Shown here one piece after another: positions 16,343 to 25,466 of a stretch of DNA of 64,000 bases. A program made the position numbers and the translations under genes. The notes under the pieces were generated by a model, which was not told the DNA's origin, did not search any database, and saw nothing but the letters and a program-made list of their open reading frames with translations. The stretch is from Chloroflexota bacterium (GTDB lineage: Bacteria; Chloroflexota; Anaerolineae; UBA4142; SHND01), in the NCBI GenBank assembly GCA_016209205.1, contig JACQWQ010000066.1, positions 1 through 64,000 on the forward strand. The letters run 5' to 3'. Each line of letters starts with the position of its first letter. The first letter of the stretch is position 1.

Positions 16343-18811
16343 ATGATGCGCAAACATCTTACAGCGGCAGCGATCTTTGTCGTGCTGACGGTGGCGCTGA
16401 CGAATCCGTTGGCGCTGCACGTGTGGAACGCGGTCGAGGATAAACAAGACGGTTTGTTGAATACGTGGATCGTTGCGTGGGTCGGTCATGCCTTGACCAC
16501 GGACCCGCTGAATTTGTTCAACACCAACATCTTTTATCCGTATCCCAACACATTAGCGTTTTCAGAAATTCTCTTGCCGCCAAGTCTGTTTGCAACGCCA
16601 ATCACACTCGCGACCAACAATCCGGTATTCGGATACAACCTCGCGCTGCTCGCGATGTTATGGCTTGATGCGTTTGGCATGTATTTGTTTGTGTACGATG
16701 TAACGCGACGTGTCGAAGCGGGATGGGTCGCGGGCGTGGTGTATGCGTTCAATCTGTTCAACCTCGGCAATCTCGCGCAAATGCAGTTGTTGACGCTGGG
16801 GTTTTTACCGTTGGCGTTACTGGCGTTAAGGAAATTGCTGCTCGCTCCTAGACGCCCACAAGGGGCTATACTACTTTTCTCGCTTTTCTTTGTCTTGCAA
16901 TCGCTATCTTCTTTTTATTACGCGCTGCTCGCCGGATTTGCGGTGGCGTTGTATTTGCTGTGTTGGTTGTGGACGCGACGCGCGGACATAATGGGCGCGC
17001 TGCGTCGCGTAATTCTTCCGCTCATCGCGGCGTTTGTAATTATCGCGTTGGTATTGACGCCATTCTTGCTGCCGTATTTTAGTGTGCAGCGCGAACTCGG
17101 TTTTTCGCGCCGCGTAGAGGAAAGTGAACCGTTCAGCGCATCTTTGAAACAATTCAGCGAGGTCGCGCCAGAAAATCTTGTTTATGGAAAATTTCTTGCG
17201 CCGAACCCGGTGGTGAAAATCGGCGGGTATCCGCTGGACAATTTATTTCCCGGTGTCATCGCGATCCTGCTCGCTGCGTGCGGTTTGTTGTTTTACAAAC
17301 GCGCGCGAGAAAACTGGTTTTTGGTGTTGCTGTTGGTGGGCGCATTCGTTCTCGCGCTCGGACCCCGTTTGTATGTGACGCATACGCAGGCGACGGACAT
17401 TATTTTACCGTATCGCTGGCTGTATGACCTTTTGCCGCCGATGCGGGCGCTGCGCGCGCCGGTGCGTTTTGACGCGCTCGTAAATTTCGCGCTGGCGGGA
17501 TTGACAGGGATGGGTGCTGCGGCGTTGATGGAGAGATACGCGAATCAGGGGAAAAATTCGCGTAGATTCGCGCAGATTCGCGGTTTCCTGTTTTGGTTTC
17601 GGCTTGTCCGGGTTAGGGTTTCGCTAGCTGCATTGCTTGGGATTGCCTTGATTTGTCTCATTTCCCTCGAATCCTTGTCACTCCCTGCTGCGCACACCGT
17701 AACACTCCCTGTCGCGAATGAGATTCCCGAAGTGTATCAATGGCTTGCGCAGCAACCGCCGGGCGTGGTGTTGGAACTGCCGATGATGGGTCCGAATGAA
17801 AACGGCGAGCTGGATATTTCGACGCAGTATTTTTCGACGTATCACTGGCAGAAAACGCCCGACGGCTACAGCGGGTTTGTGCCGCCGCGCCGCGGGGAGA
17901 TTGCGTACGAGATGGAGTACTATCCAAATTCGCGTTCGCTTGCTTTATTGCGCGAGCTCGACGTTCGTTTCGTTTTGGATCGAACGAGTGGCAGTTGTGG
18001 GACGTTTGGCAAGCCGTACGATTTTGTGAAACCTGTCGGGACAGGACGAATCGGTCAGACGTGTGTCTTTAAAATCTTGCCCCAAACGCAACAGCTCCCG
18101 CAACTCGACAAACGTTTGTACGTGCCGTCAACTGTGGCAGCGGGCGCGCCGTTTGACGCGTATTTGATATTGGCAAATCACGCAGCAGAGCCATATGCTG
18201 TCAAGCCAACGGATAGGGTCACAGCGGAAGTGCATTGGAGCGACAATCGTATCGAACAAGTTTCGTTTCCGCTGCCGTTGGTCACATCTTCCGCGTCGGT
18301 AGTGCCAATTCGTTTAACGGCCCCGCCGCGCGCGGGGGATTTTGAAGTACGTTTGCAAACGCTCGACCCGCTGATTGGCGCGACAGAAGTTGAAACGGCA
18401 GTCCACGTGGGCGACGCGCGGGCGAACGAAGTGGTGATTCCCGCGTCGGTGCGATTGAATGCGCCGTTACCGGAGAGTTCCGAGCGCGGCAAATCGCTGC
18501 CCGTGTACTTGACGTGGCTGCCGTACAACAAAATTGACGCGTATTACTCCGCGTCGGTGCGTTTGGTGAAAGAGGATGGCGAAAAGGTTGCGAATGCGGA
18601 CCGCCAGCCGATTGTGCCAACACTGCTGTGGAGACCGGACACTGAAATCAACGACGATTTTGAGTTGACCGTGCCGCCGGATGTTCCGCCGGGAAAATAT
18701 CGCGTCGAAATTTTAATGTATCAAGCGGATACAGATACCGACGCGTTGATGTTGGACAAGGAATACGAACCGCAGCCCACGATTCCGTTGGGAAGCATTC
18801 AGGTGAAATAA
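16343..18811 (+). CDS. Large GT-C-like integral membrane protein
   Basis: An 822-residue protein with a dozen or so hydrophobic helices in residues 1-450, then a soluble beta-rich region (about 455-822) with a Pro-rich end. The N-terminal pattern NPLALHVWNAVEDKQDGLLNTWIVAWVGHAL, with an acidic pair in the first outside loop, resembles the polyprenyl-phosphate-sugar-dependent GT-C families; DUF6311-like and YfhO-like proteins look similar. The likely role is transfer of sugar to an envelope product, but donor and acceptor are unknown. Around residues 404-415 the loop is encoded by a dispersed repeat (QGKNSRRFAQIRGF), an in-frame insertion. The -10 element eight bases before the ATG predicts a leaderless message. 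Confidence 0.7.
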   Translation: MMRKHLTAAAIFVVLTVALTNPLALHVWNAVEDKQDGLLNTWIVAWVGHALTTDPLNLFNTNIFYPYPNTLAFSEILLPPSLFATPITLATNNPVFGYNLALLAMLWLDAFGMYLFVYDVTRRVEAGWVAGVVYAFNLFNLGNLAQMQLLTLGFLPLALLALRKLLLAPRRPQGAILLFSLFFVLQSLSSFYYALLAGFAVALYLLCWLWTRRADIMGALRRVILPLIAAFVIIALVLTPFLLPYFSVQRELGFSRRVEESEPFSASLKQFSEVAPENLVYGKFLAPNPVVKIGGYPLDNLFPGVIAILLAACGLLFYKRARENWFLVLLLVGAFVLALGPRLYVTHTQATDIILPYRWLYDLLPPMRALRAPVRFDALVNFALAGLTGMGAAALMERYANQGKNSRRFAQIRGFLFWFRLVRVRVSLAALLGIALICLISLESLSLPAAHTVTLPVANEIPEVYQWLAQQPPGVVLELPMMGPNENGELDISTQYFSTYHWQKTPDGYSGFVPPRRGEIAYEMEYYPNSRSLALLRELDVRFVLDRTSGSCGTFGKPYDFVKPVGTGRIGQTCVFKILPQTQQLPQLDKRLYVPSTVAAGAPFDAYLILANHAAEPYAVKPTDRVTAEVHWSDNRIEQVSFPLPLVTSSASVVPIRLTAPPRAGDFEVRLQTLDPLIGATEVETAVHVGDARANEVVIPASVRLNAPLPESSERGKSLPVYLTWLPYNKIDAYYSASVRLVKEDGEKVANADRQPIVPTLLWRPDTEINDDFELTVPPDVPPGKYRVEILMYQADTDTDALMLDKEYEPQPTIPLGSIQVK
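17555..17583. repeat. Dispersed repeat inserted in frame in a membrane protein gene
   Basis: ATTCGCGTAGATTCGCGCAG followed by ATTCGCGG. The same unit occurs in the panE-panC gap (13587-13616) and near 63537, both intergenic. It adds about ten residues between two membrane segments. Confidence 0.75.
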
Positions 18812-18819
18812 TAATGTGG

Positions 18820-18952
18820 GAGGTAGTAACGAATTTATTCGTTGAGGTTCGCGTGCGGTGCACGTGAACGATTGAGGCGATGCAGGCGATGGGTGCGATG
18901 TAGGCGATGAGAATACATCGCACTCATCGCCTACATCGCACATCGCACGTTA
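18820..18952. repeat. Dispersed palindromic repeat cluster
   Basis: GTAGTAACGAATTTATTCGT (18825-18844), then GGCGATGCAGGCGATGGG and GCGATGTAGGCGATGAG, and the inverted partner CATCGCCTACATCGCACATC ending in GTTACTAC. Same elements as at the left edge. The block separates convergent genes. Confidence 0.8.
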
Positions 18953-19729
18953 CTACTGCAAACTGGCTGCCCACACCGCATCAGCGTCATCTAGCGGCGG
19001 TTCGGTGGGCTTGGAATAGTCAATGCTCAGATCGTAACGCGCGCGATCGTACACCGCGGCTAAGGCGGATTGGAGGTCAAGTGGCACATCGGGATCCGGG
19101 GCGCGCAGTGGGACCGCAATGGTTGGCAAGCGTTCGCGCAATGGAATTGCCCACACTTGAACCTGTTTGCGATTTTGCGCGCGCGTCAAGAACGCGTAAT
19201 ACGGTGCGCGGGGTGCGACCGCTGTGGACACATGACGCCGCCCGCGGCGCAGCAAATCAATTTCTACAAGATGCGCTTGGGCTTGCAGGACTTGTACGCG
19301 TTTGATTTGATACTCATTCCAACCATTGCCCCGTTTATTCGTCGGCGACAAAATTTCGATGCTCGTGACCAACATACCGCTTGCGGTGTCGCGGATTTCC
19401 ACCGACGGAATATCCACCTCAACAGTGAGCGGTTGCGGAACGGTGACTGTAGCAGGCGTGATGATTGGAGCTTCGCGGAGCTGTGCGCTTTGTGGAACGG
19501 CGCGCCCTGCGTCGCGTCCGGAAATAACTTCGACGTCGGGAACAATCACGCGCACGGCTTCGCCCGTTTCAATTTCTTCGAGAACCGTTTGGATGACGAT
19601 GCGCGCAACATAGCGCGGCACAAGCAGCGGCATCAGTTGGTCGCTAATTTGTGTTGCCAGACGATGATGAACATCGGGCCACAAGTATCCTTCCAGGTAC
19701 GGGTCCATGCCGGGAAATGGAGATGGCAT
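18953..19729 (-). CDS. DUF4058 family protein
   Basis: A 258-residue soluble protein with the DUF4058 hallmark N terminus MPSPFPGMDPYLEGYLWPDVHHRLA, followed by LVPRYVARI, VIVPDVEVI, the region VEIRDTASGMLVTSIEILSPTNKRG and YQIKRVQVLQAQAHLVEIDLLRRG. The conserved E/D and K residues in IEILSPTNK and VEIDLLR resemble restriction-endonuclease-like folds, but no activity is established for the family. The ATG at 19729 has a strong GAGGAGGATATTGTT site; the open frame continues upstream past the promoter and should not be used. The gene has its own promoter. Confidence 0.88.
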   Translation of the reverse strand: MPSPFPGMDPYLEGYLWPDVHHRLATQISDQLMPLLVPRYVARIVIQTVLEEIETGEAVRVIVPDVEVISGRDAGRAVPQSAQLREAPIITPATVTVPQPLTVEVDIPSVEIRDTASGMLVTSIEILSPTNKRGNGWNEYQIKRVQVLQAQAHLVEIDLLRRGRRHVSTAVAPRAPYYAFLTRAQNRKQVQVWAIPLRERLPTIAVPLRAPDPDVPLDLQSALAAVYDRARYDLSIDYSKPTEPPLDDADAVWAASLQ

Positions 19730-19797
19730 AACAATATCCTCCTCAACAAGTTCATCCCATAACCAATACCTTGAGAATTTCTGCTGCACCTGCGCCG

Positions 19798-19825
19798 ACT
19801 GTATCACAAATGTTCCGCGTGTCAA
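19798..19825 (-). promoter_or_regulatory. Promoter of the DUF4058 gene
   Basis: On the minus strand, exact TTGACA (19820-19825), a 16-base spacer and TACAGT (19798-19803). Confidence 0.65.
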
Positions 19826-19834
19826 TCTTCTTTT

Positions 19835-21004
19835 TTATTGACCCTTGCCGTTATTTTGTCCTTCCATGCGGTCGAGGACTTTGCTGACGCCGGAATCTAC
19901 GCGGCGCAGCACGCGATGGCCGAACGATTTGAGATTCGCCCAGCGATAACGCAATTGGCTTTGCGCCGCGCGCTGCGGCGTGATTTGACGTTTGATCGTC
20001 GGCTGGCTCCATTCAATCGCGCAGCTCGCCCACGTCAAACCCGCGCCGAATCCGACCATGACCAGATGATCGCCGGGATTTACCCGCTGGGCTTGAATCG
20101 CTTCGACGAGCGCGATGGGAATGGATGCCGCCGACGTGTTGCCGTACCGTTCGACGTTTTGAAAAACTTTGTCCGGCGGCAAGTTCAACGCTTTCGCCGC
20201 GTAATCAATAATGCGCGCGTTGGCTTGGTGCGGAATGAGCATGTCGAGTTCGTCCAGCGAGATGTTTGCCTTTTGCAGCGCCTGCTTGGTGGCATCCACC
20301 ATTACGCGTGTGGCGAAACGATATACTTCGCGCCCGTTCATGCGCACCGTGTGCAGGTTCGCCATAACCGTTTCGAGGGACGCGGGGTTTTTCGAGCCGC
20401 CGGCGGGAACCTCCAACAACTCACCGCCAGAACCATCGGAACCGAGAACCGCAGAGAGAATACCGCCATATTCTGGACTGCCGCGCAAAAGGACCGCGCC
20501 CGCGCCGTCGCCGAATAAGATGCACGTTCCGCGATCTTTCCAGTTGATGATTTTGGAAAAGGTCTCCGCGCCGATGACCAAGACCGTTTCGTATTGTCCC
20601 GCGCGGATCATGTTTGCGCCCACCGCGACGCCGTACACAAAACCCGAACACGCCGCGCTCAAATCGAACGCCGCCGCGCTTGACGCGCCGAGTTGGTCCT
20701 GAACCAGACACGCGGTCGAAGGGAAAACATAATCGGGCGTTGAAGTGGCGACGATGATCAGGTCCACTTGCTTTGGATTGACATCCGCGATTTCCAACGC
20801 ATCCTGCGCGGCGTGCAGCGCCATGCTTGCCGTTGTCTCTTTGGTCGCGATGCGACGTTCGACGATGCCGGTGCGTTCTCGAATCCACGCGTCGGAAGTG
20901 TCTACGCGTTTTGCCAATTCTTCATTGGTCAAAACATTCGGCGGCGCATACATGCCCCAACCGACAATGTGCGCGTAACGCGGTTGATGATTAGTTGCAC
21001 TCAT
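19835..21004 (-). CDS. fabH: Beta-ketoacyl-ACP synthase III
   Basis: A 389-residue condensing enzyme that starts fatty acid synthesis by joining acyl-CoA with malonyl-ACP. The catalytic triad is visible: Cys119 in DLSAACSGF, His in LIPHQANARI and Asn in YGNTSAASIP. The N terminus (VGWGMYAPPNVLTNEEL...RTGIVERRIA) is typical. The C terminus extends about 50 basic residues beyond the normal FabH end (after GFGAGLTWASCAIEW), an unusual tail rich in Arg and Gln. It lies downstream of fabF with a 112-base gap. Confidence 0.92.
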   Translation of the reverse strand: MSATNHQPRYAHIVGWGMYAPPNVLTNEELAKRVDTSDAWIRERTGIVERRIATKETTASMALHAAQDALEIADVNPKQVDLIIVATSTPDYVFPSTACLVQDQLGASSAAAFDLSAACSGFVYGVAVGANMIRAGQYETVLVIGAETFSKIINWKDRGTCILFGDGAGAVLLRGSPEYGGILSAVLGSDGSGGELLEVPAGGSKNPASLETVMANLHTVRMNGREVYRFATRVMVDATKQALQKANISLDELDMLIPHQANARIIDYAAKALNLPPDKVFQNVERYGNTSAASIPIALVEAIQAQRVNPGDHLVMVGFGAGLTWASCAIEWSQPTIKRQITPQRAAQSQLRYRWANLKSFGHRVLRRVDSGVSKVLDRMEGQNNGKGQ

Positions 21005-21116
21005 TCCAGTACACGGCGTGAATCAATTCATCCAATACGAAAAACGCAATTCGTCGGACGCGTGGGCAAGCGGCGACGCGACGCGAATTGCGTTTGTGGA
21101 CTTGGCATTGCTGTGC

Positions 21117-22361
21117 TCAGTTATAACGCGAAATAACCAGTGAGGCGTTGTGTCCACCCAAACCGATCGAGTTGGACATGGCGTGGTCAAAGCGTTTCGG
21201 GCGCGGCGTATTGGGTACGTAGTCGAGATCGCAGTTCGGGTCGGGCGTGGTGTAATTGATCGTCGGTGGAATAATTTCTTCGTACATGGCGAGCGTGGCA
21301 AAGATGGCTTCCGCCGCGCCGGACGCGCCCATCATGTGCCCGGTCATGGATTTGGTGGAACTGATCGGGATGTTGTACGCCTCTTCGCCGAAAATCATTT
21401 TGATGGCGGTGGTCTCGGTGACGTCGTTGAGTTTGGTGCCGGTACCGTGTGGATTGATATAACCAATGTCTTTTGGTTCGAGGCGCGCTTTTTTCAGCGC
21501 CCACTTCATCGAACGCGCAATGCCGCCCGCTTCGGAATCCATCGCGGCAAAATGCACGGCATCCGCGCTGGTGCCGTAACCCGAAAGCACGCCGTAAATG
21601 CGCGCGCCGCGCGCCAACGCGTGCTCCTCGTTTTCCAATACCAGCACGCCCGCGCCTTCGCTCAAAACAAATCCGTCGCGATTTAGATCAAAGGGCCGCG
21701 ACGCGCGCGCGGGTTCCTCGTTCGCGCGTGACAGAACACCCATGATATTAAAGCCCGCGATGCCGACGGCAAAAATCGGCGCATCGGTCCCGCCGCACAA
21801 CGCCACATCGGCGTCGCCGCGTTTGATGTATTCGGCGGCTTCGCCAACCGCGTTCGTTCCCGTCGCGCACGCAGACACGATGGCAAAATTCGGACCGCGA
21901 ATGCCGAGATCAATGGCGACCAACGCGCCTGCCGTATCCACCAACATCATTGGCAAAAAAATCGGGCTGACCCGCCGCGGACCTTTGGTCTCGTACACTT
22001 TGACGTTATCACTGACTGCCAACACCGCCCCACCCGCGCTGCCGATCAAGACGGTGATGCGTTCGCTGTTCGCCTCGGTGATTTCTAATTGCGCGTCCTT
22101 GACCGCTTCCCGCGCGGCGACGATGGCGAGTTGGCTAAAGCGTTCCATGCGGCGCGCTTCTTTGGGATCGAGATGTTGTTTGGGATCAAAATTTTTCACT
22201 TCCCCCGCAATCTTGGTCTCCAGATTGCGCGCGTCAAAAAAAGTAATGGACGCAATCCCCGAGCGCCCGTTCTTGATATTGTCCCAAGAGGTCTTGACGT
22301 CATTGCCTGTGGGCCCAATCAAACCGAGTCCAGTGATGACGACGCGTGGTGGTTGGCTCAT
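21117..22361 (-). CDS. fabF: Beta-ketoacyl-ACP synthase II
   Basis: A 414-residue elongating condensing enzyme of type II fatty acid synthesis. The catalytic Cys165 lies in VSACATGTN, the two His in NPHGTGTKLND and SMTGHMMGASGAAE, and the C terminus has GGHNASLVI. The family N terminus is RVVITGLGLIGPTGND. ATG at 22361 is preceded by GGGAGC; an ATG 39 bases upstream is less likely. Together with fabH it forms a minus-strand unit divergent from plsX. Confidence 0.94.
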   Translation of the reverse strand: MSQPPRVVITGLGLIGPTGNDVKTSWDNIKNGRSGIASITFFDARNLETKIAGEVKNFDPKQHLDPKEARRMERFSQLAIVAAREAVKDAQLEITEANSERITVLIGSAGGAVLAVSDNVKVYETKGPRRVSPIFLPMMLVDTAGALVAIDLGIRGPNFAIVSACATGTNAVGEAAEYIKRGDADVALCGGTDAPIFAVGIAGFNIMGVLSRANEEPARASRPFDLNRDGFVLSEGAGVLVLENEEHALARGARIYGVLSGYGTSADAVHFAAMDSEAGGIARSMKWALKKARLEPKDIGYINPHGTGTKLNDVTETTAIKMIFGEEAYNIPISSTKSMTGHMMGASGAAEAIFATLAMYEEIIPPTINYTTPDPNCDLDYVPNTPRPKRFDHAMSNSIGLGGHNASLVISRYN

Positions 22362-22500
22362 GTAGTTGCTCCCTTGTGCAAGGTGATTTGTAGTAAACAC
22401 TGTTTGCAGAAATCGCCCTACGCGGCGCGCTTGATCTTTTCGGGCTGGCGCGCGGCAAGGCGGATGGGCAATTCCTCACAAGTGTCGTTAAATTTCCGCC

Positions 22501-22528
22501 ATTATATGTGCCTATGCTATAACACCAA
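22501..22528 (-). promoter_or_regulatory. Probable promoter of fabF-fabH
   Basis: Minus-strand TATAAT (22501-22506) is exact; TTGGTG lies 16 bases upstream. It would give a leader of about 135 bases in which no further structure was recognised. Confidence 0.5.
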
Positions 22529-22566
22529 ACTGGGCAAGAGGTTCTATAGAGACGATTGCGGGAAAT

Positions 22567-22594
22567 TTTGCCGTAAAGGGCGGCGGACTATAAT
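22567..22594 (+). promoter_or_regulatory. Probable promoter of plsX
   Basis: Exact TATAAT at 22589-22594 with a weak TTTGCC 16 bases upstream. It lies back to back with the fabF promoter. Confidence 0.5.
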
Positions 22595-22627
22595 CGGAAT
22601 GTTGAATCTGCAAACGGAGGCAGCACG

Positions 22628-23629
22628 TTGAAGATTGCACTGGACGTAATGGGCGGCGATTATGCGCCGCGCGAAATTTTGCTGGGCGCGGTGCAGGCAA
22701 AACGCGCGTTGGACGTGGAGCTGATTCTCGTCGGGCAACGCGCGGCAATCGAGCAGGAATTGGCGGACATTGAAGCGGCGGACAGTTTGGGTCTGCCGGA
22801 ATTTGAAATTGTGGACGCGCCCGACGTGATTCACTTTGATCAAAATCCATCTTCGGTCAAGGAACGGCGCGGCGCTTCCATTCGCGTAATTTGTGATCTG
22901 GTGCGCCAGGGCCACGCCGACGCGTGCTTGACCATGGGACACACGGGCGCGGGGATTGTCGCGTCGCTGATTACCTTTGGGCGTTTGGGCAACGTGTTGC
23001 GCCCGTGCGTAGGCATTCCGTATTTTGGTCTACAGCCGAACACGCTGCTGGTGGACGCGGGCGCGATGGTGGACTGCAAACCGGAATATCTCGCGCAGTT
23101 CGCGCAAATGGGCAGCATTTATGTCGAAAAAATTTGGGGCATCGCGCGCCCGACGGTCGGTTTGATGACGAACGGACGCGAGGACAACAAAGGCAATGAA
23201 TTGACGCGCACGACGTTCGCGTTGTTGAAAAACAGCGAACTGAATTTTATCGGCAATTTGGAAGGATACGATTTGCCGAATGGGACGGCGAATGTCGTCG
23301 TGATGGATGGTTTGTGGGGCAACGTCGCGCTCAAATTGACAGAGGGACTGAGCGAGCAATTGTTGGGGCGCATTGCGAAACGGTTTAGCGACGCGGGTGT
23401 TGCTCATGCCGTGCAAAACATCCTCGACGAATTCCATGCGATGATGGATTACGCGCGCATCGGCGCGATTCCGGTTTTTGGTGTGGACGGTTTAATGCTC
23501 ATCGGGCACGGGCGTTCCCGCGCGGCAGCGGTGGTCGGCGGTATCAAAAGCACGATGCAAGCAGTCCAAGTGGACTTGTTGAATTCTTTGCGTCAAGGAT
23601 TGACGGACCAATTACCCGAAGGGGCATAA
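22628..23629 (+). CDS. plsX: Phosphate acyltransferase PlsX
   Basis: A 333-residue enzyme making acyl-phosphate from acyl-ACP, the first step of phosphatidic acid synthesis with PlsY. The N terminus MKIALDVMGGDYAPREILLGAV is diagnostic; other conserved parts are SSVKERRGASIRVICDLVRQGHADACLTMGHTGA, LVDAGAMVDCKPEYLAQFA, and the closing VFGVDGLMLIGHGRS. It uses a TTG start, supported by GGAGG eight bases upstream and by the family N terminus. Its position beside fabF and fabH fits the common plsX-fab linkage, here split into divergent units. Confidence 0.96.
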   Translation: MKIALDVMGGDYAPREILLGAVQAKRALDVELILVGQRAAIEQELADIEAADSLGLPEFEIVDAPDVIHFDQNPSSVKERRGASIRVICDLVRQGHADACLTMGHTGAGIVASLITFGRLGNVLRPCVGIPYFGLQPNTLLVDAGAMVDCKPEYLAQFAQMGSIYVEKIWGIARPTVGLMTNGREDNKGNELTRTTFALLKNSELNFIGNLEGYDLPNGTANVVVMDGLWGNVALKLTEGLSEQLLGRIAKRFSDAGVAHAVQNILDEFHAMMDYARIGAIPVFGVDGLMLIGHGRSRAAAVVGGIKSTMQAVQVDLLNSLRQGLTDQLPEGA

Positions 23630-23630
23630 A

Positions 23631-23660
23631 AAAATCGTCGTCCGCGCGGATGACGATTTT
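23631..23660. terminator. Terminator-like hairpin after plsX
   Basis: AAAATCGTCGTCC / GGATGACGATTTT around a GCGC loop, one wobble pair. The T-run is strong only on the minus strand, so it may serve mainly the convergent GTPase gene. Confidence 0.7.
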
Positions 23661-23665
23661 GGCTT

Positions 23666-23724
23666 GCAAAGTTGCCACGCACTCGCGCCGTTCTTTGGCG
23701 CAAAAAGTAGCGTGGCAACTTTGC
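23666..23724. repeat. Perfect 15-base inverted repeat with nested hairpin
   Basis: GCAAAGTTGCCACGC (23666-23680) and GCGTGGCAACTTTGC (23710-23724), with CGCC...GGCG inside the loop. It lies between convergent plsX and the GTPase gene, next to the terminator hairpin. Confidence 0.8.
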
Positions 23725-23753
23725 ACTCGTTCTAGGGATGAGCCACGATTTTT

Positions 23754-25466
23754 TTATGCAAAGGTCTTCTCTACATCATCTTGGATCGTTTCCAAGCCCT
23801 TGCGCGCGTCTGCCAATTCCGCTGCGGTGTTGGCGACGCGCTCTTGTTCGCCTTTGACGAAACGGACGTACGGCGCAACACCTTCTTTCATCCGCGTGAT
23901 CGTGCGGTCGGCTTCCGCGCCAAATTGCGCGCGCAAGACATTGCCCAGACGCGTGCGGAGGACGATAATTTTTTCCTTGAACTTGGCTTTGGCTTGCTGG
24001 CGTTTGTAGGGAATGATAAACAAGCCCAGCACCGCGATCACTCCCGCCAACAAAATCCCCGTTACGTCGAGCGCCGCGACGGTGACAGAGGTCGCAACGA
24101 TGGCGCCCAAACCAATCGCGCCCGCTTCGGCGATTCCCGTCTGCACCACTGCCATCTCGACATGATTCCCCATTTCACGCGATTCCTTTTCGGCGTCATA
24201 GGTTGAAACCACGGACTGCGCGGCTTCGGTCGTGGAGGTGAGCAGCGCTTGACGTCGCATGTCGAATGAGGTGGTCAATTCACCTACGAGCGCGTCGGAG
24301 GGCACACGGCGGCGCTGTAAATAGGTGAGAACGTTTTGCCATTCGCGCAAATCTTTTTCGACCAGCCAATCCACAACCGCGCGTGTGCGATTGTCAATTT
24401 CCTGCGGCACTCCGGCGAGCACCTGCTGCTCGAACATGGCGCGGAATTTATCGCCGCGCGCCAGGTCGGCGATTTTGGTGAGCCGTATATTTTGATCAAA
24501 GAAATCGTTGCCGCGCGCTTCGAGTTTGTAGAGCAGGTTGTCCACTTCGGCGATGCGCGGTTCCATTTCGCTGCGGACATCTTTTTCGTACGACGCTACT
24601 TCGCGTTCGACGTGGTCGGCGGTCTCGACGTCCTGCGCCATTTGTTCGCGTTCGCGCAGCGCGCTTGTCTCGGCGCGTTTGAGCACTTGGTCGGCGACGC
24701 CGAGCGGCGTTGAAAATTTTACGCGCAACCGCGCGTCCTGATCGAGCCACGAGCGGATGTATTGATTCAAAACCTCCATGCCCCCCCTGAGCGTATCGTC
24801 CACCACCTCGCGTTTCGCGGACACGAAAAACAATTCGGGAGTGACGCTCAACAACTGGGTCGCGTTGCCGGAGACAAAACGGTACACGTCGTCCAGCGAT
24901 TTTTGGTCTTCCAGCAAATCGCGCTTGTTGACGACGAGGACGATTTTCTTGCCCCACTCGCGAATGTGCTCCATGAACTGCCGCTCGCTTTCGGTGAACG
25001 GACGGTCGGCGGAGGTGACGAACAACACCAAATCGCTGCGCGGAATGAAATTGCGCGTCAATTCTTCGTGGCGGCGAATCACGGCGTTGGTGCCGGGCGT
25101 GTCCACGATGTTGATTTCGCGCAAGAGGTCGAGCGGGTACGCCACTTGCGCGAGGTCGTCCGCCGAAACGGTTTCGTGCAGCGTGTCGCCGTATTTCAAG
25201 AGTGTGACGCGTGTCGTTGTAGGAATCGCGCCTTCTTGCAAAACTTTGGCGCCGAGCAAGCCGTTGATGAGCGCGGATTTGCCCGCGTTGAATTCGCCGA
25301 CGACGACGATGAGAAACAGTTCTTCCAAACGCACGATGGCGTCTTGCAGTGCGCTCAAATCGCCCGGCGCGCTGTTGAGCTCATTCAACGTCGCATAGAG
25401 GTCGGTGAGATATTTTTTTTCATCGCGCAGCAGCGCGGCTTGGGGTTCGGTGAGGATGAGGGGCAT
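23754..25466 (-). CDS. Dynamin-like GTPase
   Basis: A 570-residue bacterial dynamin-family protein. The GTPase domain has P-loop VVVGEFNAGKSALINGLLG, switch Thr in AIPTTTRVT, G3 INIVDTPGTN and G4 VVNKRDLL. A long helical stalk follows (about 250-450), and near residues 458-505 a hydrophobic hairpin, AIGLGAIVATSVTVAALDVTGILLAGVIAVLGLFIIPY, then a basic patch KRQQAKAKFKEK and a final helix. This layout fits a membrane-binding or remodelling protein acting at the inner membrane. It is a single gene here, unlike the paired dynamins of some bacteria. The ATG at 25466 is preferred because the sequence upstream is repeat DNA. Confidence 0.85.
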   Translation of the reverse strand: MPLILTEPQAALLRDEKKYLTDLYATLNELNSAPGDLSALQDAIVRLEELFLIVVVGEFNAGKSALINGLLGAKVLQEGAIPTTTRVTLLKYGDTLHETVSADDLAQVAYPLDLLREINIVDTPGTNAVIRRHEELTRNFIPRSDLVLFVTSADRPFTESERQFMEHIREWGKKIVLVVNKRDLLEDQKSLDDVYRFVSGNATQLLSVTPELFFVSAKREVVDDTLRGGMEVLNQYIRSWLDQDARLRVKFSTPLGVADQVLKRAETSALREREQMAQDVETADHVEREVASYEKDVRSEMEPRIAEVDNLLYKLEARGNDFFDQNIRLTKIADLARGDKFRAMFEQQVLAGVPQEIDNRTRAVVDWLVEKDLREWQNVLTYLQRRRVPSDALVGELTTSFDMRRQALLTSTTEAAQSVVSTYDAEKESREMGNHVEMAVVQTGIAEAGAIGLGAIVATSVTVAALDVTGILLAGVIAVLGLFIIPYKRQQAKAKFKEKIIVLRTRLGNVLRAQFGAEADRTITRMKEGVAPYVRFVKGEQERVANTAAELADARKGLETIQDDVEKTFA

